Source: Punctularia strigosozonata HHB-11173 SS5 (lineage: Eukaryota; Basidiomycota; Agaricomycetes; Corticiales; Punctulariaceae). From it: a stretch of DNA of 64,000 nt. The DNA lies in NCBI RefSeq assembly GCF_000264995.1, contig NW_006767449.1, positions 57,805 to 121,804 on the forward strand, written 5' to 3'. The position numbers were made by a program, and so were the translations under genes. Below, piece after piece: positions 30,484-41,778 of the stretch. The notes under the pieces were generated by a model. That model was given only the letters and a program-made list of their open reading frames with translations. It was not told the DNA's origin and did no database searches. Positions within the stretch are counted from its first letter, which is position 1, and each line of letters begins with the position of its first letter.

Positions 30484-33211
30484 CTACGTCCCCTGTTTAA
30501 CCTCCAACCCCGCAACGGCCTCCAGCAAATCGTCAACGCCTGTCTTCGCCTCCGAATTAACCGCGCCCGTGTCGATTAGCACGCCGCGGTCGATATTGTT
30601 CATGACATCCATTCGAGCTTCCTTCGGGCTGGTTGAATCGGATCTGGCCAGTTTGACCTTGCCTTCCCCGCGCGGCCTATCAAGCGCGGATGGGCCGGTG
30701 CTGGCGATGACCACATCGTGAACGGCGCCAAAGAAGCTGCGAGCACGCCTACGGTTGGCGCGGGACCACGGATTGGATGGCATGGTTGTTTCGCTATTGG
30801 TGCGTTGTTCCGAAGGGCAAAGATCCAGCTCAGCGTTCAGAAAGCCATCGTACTCGCAAACAGTGTTCGCGTCGACAGTACAAGCGTCGGTATCTGTGTC
30901 GATATCGGAGATCCCGGAAGGATGGAACGATGCCCTGTCCACAGGATCTTTGGAAGTAGGGACGGCGTGAATGGCTGCGGCAGGTGAGGTTTCCCAGTCA
31001 TTACTGTCGTTGCTATTAATTCCCCAGTCGTCAATGTACGCATAGACTAGCGAGTTCTCAGGGGTCCAGGGCCGCTCATCCAGAGATGGCGATCCTTCGG
31101 GGCTCGCATAGGGCAGAATATCCTGGTCGTAAGTCGGATGTTCGGTGGAATCCAGACAGGTACCCATAACATTGGTAAGGTTCGCTGGTCTCCTGTCTTC
31201 GTTAATGAACGCTTGCACAACAGGATCATCGTAGTCGTAGGGTTCCGAGCATGGAGGTGGAACCTGCACTTGGCGCAGCCACTGGTGGTAACGGGCTCCA
31301 CCCAAGGATAGCCGCCCGCTCGGGGCCATTCTTGTCATACACTTGATAATTAGGTGTGCTAATTCACGATAAATTCGATCAAAACATTTTCTACTGCAGG
31401 AAATCAGAGGGTTACCGTCGATGCTCATCGTCGACTCCCCATCCATAGTGTGATTCGAGCGCCGCTCTTCTATCTGTCGCTGAGGACTCGTTTGTCGCTT
31501 TTTGTCATCGACATAGTAGAGTGGCTTTCCCCGCAATCTGAAGGTTCTGATTGAGCACTCTGACCGCGTACCTGAGGTTGAACACCTACATGAAGAACAT
31601 GACGGCACCCACGCTGAAGGCCTCGCTCAGTTCACTATATTGACACTGCAACAGTTCGGGTGGGCTCCATTCGACACTGATAGTCATGCCCTGCATGTTT
31701 TGCATTGAGCCCCGAAGAATACTCATGATAAAGAAAATATGGTCACTCGCCTCGACATCCGAGTCACAAAGGGCCTTAACACAGTCACTGGCCTCGACAT
31801 CCGACTCATAGTCATCAGATCGTCGCGCAAAACTAAAGCCACTGAGCTTGATGGTCGGAATACCGCTTTCGCTCTCTTGATATACAAGAATGTTCTGACA
31901 ACGTTCGGAGTCAGATCTCCGCGTATCCAGGGGAAGGAGATATTCGACTACCTCTGGCCTGACATTGCCGTGCAGGATGTCTCGTCCATGCATGTACTGT
32001 GGATATAATGTCAGCTGGGATGCTAGGGGGCTCATAGGTGTTTTACCAGTAATCCATCCACGAGTTGCGCCATGACGGAACGAGCGACTGGTTCGCCTGG
32101 GTTTGTATTTAGGTCAGTGTCATGTCCGACGTATTCAAATCCCGAATCAAGCGCACATAGATTGCCCCGTGCGATGGTGAAATCGTAGAGGTTGCCTCGC
32201 GGAGCAAGAGGCGTCACAATGCCTTAGGAAGCAATCATCAAAGGATACTCTTCCAACGATTTGTTACTCACTGATTCGCCGAACGGGTGCGCCGAGATCT
32301 TCGGGGCACATATACCAATCGCACGGACGCACGATATTCTCGTGGATAAGCTCATCGCACATTCTGATCATAGACGCGGCTTTGCTCAGCTCCTCAACTG
32401 GAACCGATATTGTCTTGACGACTACGGCATGATTTGTTTGGATGTGCTTCGCGACGTAGATGGCTTAGGGGAGAATTAGTCAGTGGCCGAGGTAGCGAGT
32501 ACACGAACGCACCCGTTCGACCTACGTCCAGAATCGGTTTCGGGTCCAACCGATAATGACCAGCAGAGTATGGGGTGCTCGTGATATCCCATAAGGATCG
32601 ATAGACGTAGTCTGAGAACATCGGATGAGCGTGAACATCCATGAGGAGACTGCATAGTATATGAAGAACCTACCGACATAGTTTACGCGTACGGTCGCGT
32701 CAGGCAAGAGCGCACATTTGTCGCCATATTTCAGCAATGTTCCGTCGACCTTGAAGGATGATCAGCGGATACGTCTCTCGTGGAGCGCGTTACTTGGCGT
32801 ACATAAATCCGGACGGAAACGTCTGTGCGCTGGATCTCAACCCTGACACCTTCCTTTCTTCCCTCCAACACGTTGTCATCGATGAGAGAGACTATGGCCA
32901 CTGGGTTGGACATGGATACCTCAGATAGCGGTTCTGAAGACGAGCTCGGTTATCGGCGCCAAAGTAACGATTCATTATGAACACTACTGACCCTCGCCCC
33001 TTCCCTCGGCTTGCAGTTGTTCCTCTTCGGTGGCGTCGTAGCAGATTCCCCACGATCTTGACTCGTTGGAGAAAAGGAGGTTCAACATACAGTGAATGGG
33101 AGACTCAAGATAAGCCCAGGCCTGCCCGCGCAACTCATACCTCGCAGACGCACGCTTAGCGAACACGGCAGGATCTGCTAGGTGAAGGATGGGCTCTGCG
33201 GATGGTGGCAT
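30484..33211 (-). CDS. B3: FHA-domain pseudokinase, third module copy
   Basis: Minus-strand multi-exon homologue of B1 and B2. The first exon (33211 down to about 33000) has FAKRASARYELRGQAWAYLES, matching FAQQASLLYELRGKNWAFLQA of B2. The FHA-like part includes VDGTLLKYGDKCALLPDATV and DYVYRSLWDI. The kinase fold shows HAVVVKTISVP, GNLYDFTIARGNL, MHGRDILHGNVRPEN (intron within it), IKLSGFSFARR, WSPPELL, EAFSVGAVMFFM, GKPLYYVDDKK and WLRQVQVPPP. The HRD is HGN and the DFG is SGF, so it is also a pseudokinase. The tail carries SPAAAIHAVPT but not the RG-rich basic end shared by B1 and B2. A TATA-like CATAAAAG lies at 33248-33255. Its partner A3 lies upstream, as in the other modules. Confidence 0.75.
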
Positions 33212-33922
33212 GGTGGTGTGAATACGGTTTGTCCGCTCCAGCGCCCGCTTTTATGCCCTCACGATGTCCCTTTGTTCGGCGGAGTAGCTGCGCATCCGTG
33301 GCATGCTGGAGAATAGCGCCTGTATTTGTTGTGTATGAGCCACGCGACTACCAATGGAGACAAAGCCGAAGTGCGAAAGATAAGAACTATTGGTGTACGG
33401 CCATGCAGTCGTTGCGTTGAGAGGTGCATCGGCCCTGCTAGCTCGTCCGGCTCTCAATCCTGAGATTGAAGAACTGCCGTGACATGCTCACGTCCCAGTA
33501 CACCTTTGCACATTGAACGTAGTTGCGTCCTCGACAAGCTGAGACGGTGTCTTTGATCATCAAGACAAAGTGGCTCGCGCATCGCCTCTTTTGTGACTGA
33601 GCGTTATACAATTGCGTATCGACGTGGTCTCCCCAGCTATGGTGAGATGGCAAACGTTCTCGACAGTATTGACATCGATTCTTCAGCTCAAGAGACCGTG
33701 GTGATGCCTCGGGCGTACTGTGCAGGGGAAGAGAATGAACAAGTGTACGGTCCAGACGGTCGGCAGTGTTAACAGGCGCGGTCCCAGGCCTCGCACTAGT
33801 TATCAAAAGGTCGGGCCACGACGCCGCAATCTCAGCTGATTGTAAGTACTCGTGTAGGAAGGCAGATTACCGGGCAGTCTTTGAACAGGAGCAACCCTGC
33901 ACTCCAGGCATCTATACTACGA
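33212..33922. other. Spacer between A3 and B3
   Basis: The B3 promoter lies at the left end. A minus-strand ORF of 122 codons (33438-33806) is open, but I find no homology to A or B in it. Confidence 0.4.
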
Positions 33923-35797
33923 CTACGTAAAGTATCGGTTCCACGAACTGAGCGTATGTATGTAACGTGCTCCGTTGATGATTGTCGGATCGACGTGCCT
34001 ATCGGCCGGTCTTTTCTCAAGCTCTTCGACAGGTATATCCACCGATGGTGATCAAGGGCCGCCACCCCTTCCGCTCCTCGGCCCATTCGACAATTTCGTC
34101 TCCGTAGAAATTTGAGAATACAGGATTCCCTTCTTCGATCAACCCTCTACCGGAGGGTTCCCAGTCGGTCATCCACGTAGGCAACGTCCGCGTCGCCCTG
34201 TCTAGACACGTAGAGCACTTCCCGAATTTGATACACCATTGCTCCAGCATCTCGGATGCGCTGCCAGGAACGTAATCAAGTGGGAGAAAAACTTCGCCAC
34301 GAATGTCCGGCGGGGTCGTGGACGGACCGTTGCCGGATACATGCGCCGACTCCGAATCGCGTCGGGACCATGTGTCAGGCCTGGGGACATGTTCTGCTTG
34401 GCGAGAAGTTCTCTCTTCATGAGCCGTGGACGCTCCGAATGGGGTTGAGGAGGACAAGCCGACCAGTCCTCGAAGAGGATTCCTTGCATATCCACGCGGA
34501 AGCGGGGTTTCGGACGCAGGAACATTTTCTTGTCCATGTACCGTCGGTGCGAGGCAGATGGTAGGCAGGTGCAAATAGGGACGGGAATGTCGTTCTTCGC
34601 TTGGGATGACGACGCAAGCTCCTCGAGAAAGTGCTGTTTCGAGAGCTGACTTCCTTGAGGGGTAGTCTCCTCACGTTTAAGTGGCTGTTTTCGTTCGGAA
34701 TGCTTCACGCGTGAATCCAAATCAGAGCGTGTTCGGAAAACATCAGGCCGCATCGACGCCGCGGCAGAGGTGTCAACCTCGTTCAGTCATTTCCTGCGCT
34801 CTTGCTTCTGGTCGTGATGTGATGGTGTACTTTCGTCACTACTCGCAACGCTGAGTCGAACAACGTCAGTTAAGAGCTAGACGGTGCCTACGGAGGAGAC
34901 TCACAGCGCTGGATCCGGAGTGCTATCCTGGCCAGACGATCGCTCTGTAAGTGCGCGCTTTCGAGCCTTTTCCTTCGCTAGTACGTTGGCTGTGGCTAGC
35001 GCTAGATGTACACTTTCCTTGATCTCTACGACTAGCCTGTGCACCTCGGGTTTCTGGGTAATCAACCATTGCAGCTCCTTCCTGTCGCGTCGGATATGGA
35101 TCTTCGTCTCTTCTCGCAGGTCGTGGTTCCCGTGGCGACGCTTGACGTGACGTTCGTCGGACGCGGAAGGGGATCGGGGTCGCTTGGTAGCAACGCTTGT
35201 AAGATCAACCTCGAATGCGGATTTCGCCTGTGTGCGAAGGAGTTCAGGTACGTCTTGCGACTGCTACAATGCTGATTTCTGGGCCGCAAGTACGCAGGGG
35301 AATCGAAGATAATGGTCATGAGCCATCTGATCTGGACAGGGAGTCGTAAATAACGAGTGAACGGGGTGACGGAGCTCGAACGTACCGGACAATGACGAAG
35401 AGGTTGGCTGTCCGGAGTGGCTATATCGGTGTAAAGCAGAGCAAAATTTGTTCCTTTGCGAAGCACCTCTCTTGGTGCTATCGGTAGATATACGAGAAGG
35501 TCTTAGCGCGGTTGCTCTTCGGGTGGCACTCAAAGCGCTTGCGCAGGCGATATCCAAGGTGAAGTCCTGAGTTATGCAGTGAGGTTCGGGGCGGGTAGAC
35601 AGCACTGAGGTCAAGTGGGCTGTCTCAGCAATAGCGAAAGGTATGTGATTGGTACAATAACTGAATAAGCCGTGATACACAGAGCTCGAATTGAGCTCCG
35701 AACGCCGTTGCCACGTGTTTGTGTCCGTTTTGGGAAGATAAGATGCCTCTTCATCCGTTTGAATCGGTGGAGCATCACTTGGCAATGAATTAGCCAA
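33923..35797 (-). pseudogene. A3: third copy of gene A, frame-broken
   Basis: Homology to A1 and A2 runs along the minus strand in the expected order but across frames. Upstream parts show TKRGASQRNKF and a KRPRSPSASDERHVKRR block equivalent to KRKRPPSPSVLDERPTKGR, then a helical DLREETKIHIRRDRKEL segment. The C-terminal domain shows CTC, RPKPRFRVDMQG, FEDWSAC and RPRPRRTFVAKFF in one frame. A second frame gives KCSTC, RTLPTWM, GNPVFSNF and DEIVEWAEERKGWRPL, and a third VDIPVEELEKRP and TIINGA. At least two single-base frame changes are needed in the last exon, so the copy is probably dead unless the assembly is wrong there. Both cysteine pairs are kept. The gene would end at 33923. Confidence 0.65.
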
Positions 35798-36294
35798 AGT
35801 AAGATCAGTAGTCTATCTTAGTTTGAGTAGATGAACGCGCTCTTGTTCTTCGCCGAACATGTCCTCACCCAGTGGAGATGAATTACTTCTAGCAGCCGTA
35901 TGGGCTCGGCGGGATCCTCGCTCCGATATCGAGGACCACGACTCGTCGATCGAGGAATGCGCGTTGCCCTCCCATGTTTGCGATCGGAGTAATGCAGGAA
36001 AGCTGCTGTGCTTCCCTGCATCTTCATTGTCCTTCCTGGTTCATAAGGATAGTTGTAGTGGAATCCTGGAGACCGCAGGGCGCTCGGGGGACCGTTTCCC
36101 ACTGCGCCAAGAATCAATGACAGCTGCCAAGACCAAGAATTCGTAGCCAAGGCGGCCATCCGGCCACGCCGCCACCTCCAAGCCTCGAGTCTTTCAGCAT
36201 GCCAATCCTCTTCATAAGGCTCCATCGCGCAATTGCATCCACTCTTTCAATCCTTTGACCCTCATTGCTCCGAGAGCTGCTCGCGATACGGGTC
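35798..36294. other. Intergenic between A3 and the first exchanger gene
   Basis: Divergent region between A3 (-) and the CAX-like gene (+). A minus-strand ORF (35818-36225) is open but has no recognisable motif. Confidence 0.4.
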
Positions 36295-38397
36295 ATGGAA
36301 GAGTCGAAACAGCATCCCGACGTCGAAATGGGCATTACCTCCCCCGCGAGGCTACCAACGAACGGCCATGCGGACTCCAGTCACGTCAAGCTGCCAGACC
36401 AGCCCCAGCACCCCAAGAACTTGACGCTCATGCATCCCGGTGAATATGCCACCCATCTGGAGGAAAAGTGGCGCACGGCCGTTGCGGACAACGAAGAGAG
36501 CTTGCAGCGGTTCTGGGACAGGTTCCGTGGCAAGGGACGAGAGGTCGGGTTTGGCGAAAGTTTGTTGGCAATTCTCCGGTCGTCTTGTGAGTTGGCCGGG
36601 CGACGGCTATGCTACTGAAATACTGCTGATGTATACGAGGTAGATCTGAACGTCCTCTTCGTTTTCTTCCCTATCGCGTGGGCTTCACACTGGGTACCAT
36701 GGCACACTGGAATCACCTTCGCATGTACGTCCCCTTTCAAGCTTTGGTCTACAATGCTTGCGTTGACACTGCGACACAGTATGCTTTGTCGCCATCATAC
36801 CCATGGAGAAAATGTTCGATTACGGCGGCGAGCAAATGGCGTACTATCTTGGGAAGGACTTGGGAGACCTCGTAGTCGTCACGCTCAACAACGCTGTTGA
36901 AGCCACGCTTGCGATCATCCTTCTTTTGAAGTGCGAGTGAGTAAGCCGGTGTGGAGAAATATAAGGTACCAACTCGAACCTGACGATCGGCCTCCCCAGA
37001 ATCAAGATCCTGCAGTCCACCATCGCTGGCGTCGTCTTGTTGCATCTCCTCCTCATACCAGGAACTGCCTTCCTGACAGGCGGAGCCCGTATCTGGGAGC
37101 AAAATTTGCATCCTCACCCGACGCAGGTACGAAAGCTATAGCCCGCGTTCCATGCCGATCTGAACATTTAACCTTAGTTGAACCATTCCTTGCTCACCAT
37201 CGGGTAAGTCTAGGCCATAGTCCTGATATCACGCTATCGACCTTGATATCGCAGGGTCTTGACGCTTTTGCTACCGACGGCCTTCTTCTCCTCCATCAAC
37301 CGCGGTACAGCGTCCGAAAGTATAGTATCCGACGACCTTCGGCATACCTTCCTTCAGATGAGCCGCGGCTTGGCCATCATACTTCTGCTTGTGTGAGTTT
37401 TTCGCAGTCCATCGTCTCCCTTGCCTCGTTGACTCAACGGCTCTCGCGGTATGCAGCTACATCGCGTCGAGGATATACCTCCACAACCCTCCCGGAGAGG
37501 ACAACGCGCTGCGCGTAGCACATAACGCACCTGAGGAAGTCTTGCATGAGGAACATCATCTCCAGACATCACGGCCGGAGGTCAACGTTTGGTGCTGTAT
37601 CGCGCTGCTGCTCATAATCATCGCGATCATGGCCGTGACGGCCGAGATGGTATGTCCCCTCACCTTGTCAACTCGCCGAACTCGATCCAACGCGCTCTCT
37701 CTAGCTCGTCGAGAGCATCGAGTTCGTCCGCGAAGAAGCCGGCATCCAGGAAGAGTCCGTTTCGTTCCCGCCTTTTTGTAAGCCGATCGCTGACCGCAGA
37801 ACGGTGCTCTGCAGGTGGTTCGGCTTGGTCCTCTTACCCATCGTCTCCTTCTCTGCCGACGGCACGGTCGCGATCGTCTTCTTCCTGCGCTACATGCTCA
37901 AGATGTTCCTCGGCACCCCGTCCCCGCCCGCGACGCTCGCGAAAGCACGCGCGATCGACCTTAGCATCCAGTTCACCTTGTTCTGGATGCCGTTCTTAGT
38001 GCTTTTGGGATGGTGGACGGGCAAGCCTTTGACGTTGTTGTTCGGTCAGTAGGTTCTCGATGCCCTCGAAGGATATCGGTTCAAGAACTGACACTCGCAA
38101 CACAGATATGTTTGAAGTAGCGCTCTTGATCGGGGCATGCTTCCTGGTGAACTACGTCACCGCCGATGCGAAGACCAACTGGGTGGAAGGATGCATCATG
38201 ATGGCGTTCTACGTCATGATCGTAAGCGTCCTCGTCGTGAGCATGCGCTAGCAAGATGCTGAATGATCTTCTAGGCACTTTGCTCGTGGTTCTACACCGG
38301 CGAACCCCAAATCGAGGAGATGGTGCGATGCGAGAGCGTTGCAGCGGCAACCGAAAGCACAGGCACGAGCGAGATCGTCGCCAGGTTGCTTCGGTGA
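36295..38397 (+). CDS. Cation/proton exchanger, CAX/VCX1 family, tandem copy 1
   Basis: A multi-exon membrane protein of about 500 residues starting MEESKQHPDVEMG. A soluble N-terminus carries FWDRFRGKGREV. The first alpha repeat is clear: DLGDLVVVTLNNAVEATLAIILLLK, then ILQSTIAGVVLLHLLLIPGTAFLTGGARIWEQ, TQLNHSLLTI and LTLLLPTAFFSS, which match vacuolar Ca2+/H+ exchangers. The second half has WFGLVLLPIVSFSADGTVAIV, AIDLSIQFTLFWMPFLVLLGW, MFEVALLIGACFLVNYVTADAK, NWVEG and ALCSWFYTGE. In canonical VCX1-type proteins the second repeat has GNAAEH where this has SFSADG, so transport selectivity or activity may differ. It would normally move Ca2+ or another divalent ion into the vacuole against protons. 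Copy 2 lies 3.4 kb downstream. Confidence 0.85.
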
Positions 38398-39417
38398 CAC
38401 AAGCTTCCTTTCTCATGGGACAGAGACGCCTCTTCGCCCATCGGATCCGATCGACGCGGGCATCTGTCGCAATGCTTGCTTAGTTGTCCGTTTGATCGCT
38501 GATATGCGGCGAGATAGTTCTCTTGCATCTTTGTTCTTACAGTCGTGACATTTAATTGCGGAGCGGAATATACCTTTGGAAACATGCCTGAAATGGATTA
38601 CAGTAATGCGAAAATAACTTGGCGCGGTCGATGATGGGGGCACGTCCGAGCATTTCTAACCATCCTAGGATTAACATGATGCAACACCCAGGCAGATGAA
38701 TTCAGAGGGTCATCGGTTAGTGCTATGTTTCAAACGTATAGACTTGCCCTCAATGAACAACTTGGCAGATAGTTCTCACTTAATCGACGCATGAATCTTC
38801 GTCTCTGAGGTCCATGCTGTAAGCGTCTCAGTCCAACAGCCATCACACATGCCTTGATGTCTAGCTTCATGGTATATCGTCGGGTCGTGGACACGCCGTG
38901 GCAGCTGATCTCACGGACATGAGAAATCCGATGGAAGGATACTAACTCAGCGGCATTTCTGGTCCAAAGATTCTACACCTGATATGACGGACTTCGTGCA
39001 CTAACTGCTGGCGCAATTGCTCTCGCAGAAGCAACACTCGTACCCGACGGCTTATCGAGGGTACCCATCACAAGCTACACCTGGCTAAAGATGGCGTTGG
39101 ATCTTCCCGCCCTTGATGTGTGACGACTGCCCCGGTTCTACTAATACCCGTATCATCCGATCCTTTGTCTTCGGCACTGGTATCATGTAGTAACCATCCG
39201 CAGGCTGTATACGCGGCGTGCAAACCGCTCTGAAGGCACTACTCATAGTTTCGGCGGTGTTCAATGCTATGACCGCCACCGTCTCGCCCACGCACTATTA
39301 TAAACTGATGTATCAGTATTTCTACGTGCCATTGGAATGAGTCTAGCGATGTGCTCTGCACCTTTTCTGAACACTCTCCAGGCTCACCTCTATTGTGCCC
39401 GCTTATTCCCTTGTACC
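38398..39417. other. Intergenic between CAX copy 1 and the DUF6534 gene
   Basis: No coding region or repeat recognised; a few short ORFs only. Confidence 0.45.
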
Positions 39418-40850
39418 ATGTCGTCTACGAGCCCGCTCGATGTCGGCCTCACATTGGGCGCTCTCTACGTTGGATTGTTGTTCTCAATTTTGTAAGTAAT
39501 ATTCAGTTCGTTCATAACCCCCGACGTCACGCATTGACATCAACTTATTCAGCTTATTCGGAATCGCTACTCTGCAGTCATACAGGTACTTTGCAGAATA
39601 CCCGAAAGATACGCTCGCCCTGAAATGCCTGGTATGAAGTCTCGTTCAGATAGAAACATTCATCGTTGACTGTAATTATCAGGTATCCACCATATGGGTG
39701 CTTGATGCTATTCACTGCGCACTTATCTCGCATTCTGTATATTACTGTGGGTTGAACGGCCCCAACTCGCATCACAGCATCTAGACCTCACGATTTGCCA
39801 ATATGATAGACACGATCCAGAACTACTTCAACCCAAAGGTTCTGTCAACCGCAGTGTGGTCGCTAGACTTGCAAATAGCTCTCTCCAATGTCGTAGGCTG
39901 CACCTGTCAAGCATACTTTATCTTCAGAGTCTGGGTGCTCGGCCGCTCGTATCTGGTTACAGGTGTATGCGCGCTGGTAACCCTCACGTGGCTGGCCCTG
40001 GGTATGGTCGTCACGTACAGCGCATTTCACGACGCAGAGCGGAGCATCAGTTTGTGGGAGAAGGCTTTTGGGTGGGGCGTTCGATCCGGGTACGATGGAT
40101 TTGCTTTGTATATTACTATTCATCCAATTGTTTATAGATTGTCTCTTCCTACAGCCGCCGACGTGTGCATTTCTGCGTCATTGATATTCTATCTGTTTCC
40201 GAAGAGGCATGGTCTTACGAGTACCAATCGGTTGATCAAGCGAATCCTCAGTGAGAACGACGGTTTCTGGATGATTCCACATCTAACCAAATCAGCAGTC
40301 TTTACAATTGGTTCGTAGCGGGCTACGTGGCTGTTTTGATTTTACTGTACTGAACTCTCGCAAGAAACGTGCTTGATAACGTCGTCTGCCACGATTGTCG
40401 ATGTGATCTGCGTACGTCCATACTCCCAGTTCGAGATTTAGACTCATAGAATCCTAGTTTGCGTCGATGAACAACTGTGAGTCGCCTGACCTCTGAGTGC
40501 ATATGGGGACCAGTAATGCCGGGCTTGCGCAGTCGTATATATGGGCGTATACTTTGTTTCATCCAAGCGTGAGTTTAATGAGTCCCTTGCCCATCAAAGG
40601 TCAATGCTCTAACACCAGTTGACCAGTATATGTTAACGCACTCCTCGCATCTCTCAACGTGCGGAAAGATCTGAGAGCCAACTACGCGGTCACTCCTATA
40701 TCAAGGATGCAACTCACCGCTCCCGGATCCGCGAATATTCACTCCTCCTTCCCGCGATCTCCCGCGAACGGGGTCGTACTGCCAGATCAGATTGTAAGTG
40801 GCAGCATAAACATGCTACTCGACGTTCACTGCACTGCACCAGGATCTTAA
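39418..40850 (+). CDS. DUF6534 seven-span membrane protein
   Basis: The start is MSSTSPLDVGLTLGALYVGL, followed after short introns by LFGIATLQSYRYFAEYPKD, TIWVLDAIHCALISHSVYY, TIQNYFNPKVLSTAVWSLDLQ, IALSNVVGCTCQAYFIFRVWVLG and ALVTLTWLALGMVVTY. This is the pattern of DUF6534 proteins, a family very abundant in Agaricomycetes and of unknown function. The 3' exons include ISASLIFYLFPKRHGLTSTN and YVNALLASLNVRKDLRANY. Near 40080-40140 the splice junctions are unclear, and the C-terminus may end at 40850. It sits between the two exchanger genes. Confidence 0.78.
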
Positions 40851-41778
40851 ATCCCCTACTGGCACAACACTTGGGGGCCTTGAGGACGAAGGACCCATTG
40901 CATGTTACAAACGGGCGCATCAAGTTTAGATGAACATCACGCAGTCTGAAAGTAGTAGCACGAGTCACAATCCATCTCTGTCTTGTGATTGAGTTGGTTG
41001 CGTTCGATTACGGTGTCAGGGTGATGCAGAGCACTGAACTGAACGCCAGGTCTTTGAAGCGCATCGCGATCACGTGACGTAGTGCGCTGCCGCGCTCTTG
41101 TCCTCGTGTCCATCTTCCTCCTAGCACATTCCGGCATGGCTGCCGCCGTTCTTGCGTTATGATCCATGTAGACCACTCCCTTTCGTGTGTTTGGATGCAC
41201 CGGTGGAAGCCGGTAACTCCTTTGCCTCGTCCGGACTACGGACCTACTCGTTCATGGAATTAGGAATGCCGGATCTGCCGTAAGTACTCTAGGCCGCGAG
41301 CGCCTATCACCAGATGAACAGATACTGGAGTACTTATATGCGTATACTGAATAGAGAACGGGCTCTAGTCTTGCTCGCGGCAATGCTCTTTTGTAACCGC
41401 CGACTTCCTTGACACTACGCCTAGAATGGTTCACTCCTGGAACCCCACTCGACTGTGATTGGTGAGAGTACTATCGACTGTTTATTATGCAAATAGTTTA
41501 TGATGTGACAGCCCTCATCGATAAGATTCTTGTTGCGCTATACTTACGCGTACAACATGCTCGTTCAATGCTGCAAAGCTCTATGCGCGCTGATTTGACA
41601 GCGGCGCCAAACTCGAGACTTCTATTCAGCTACGGTGTGTCTACTATCCAGCCATCTGGCATGTGTGGACACGGCAGAACCATGTGGGCGCCTTGTGTCA
41701 ACGTATTTATAAGACGAGTCCGGGGATGGCCTTGGCGAGCCCGCCACCTCCCTTCGGACCTCCTCCTTTCGTACGCAA
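40851..41778. other. Intergenic between DUF6534 gene and CAX copy 2
   Basis: Short ORFs only; none has recognisable motifs. Confidence 0.45.
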
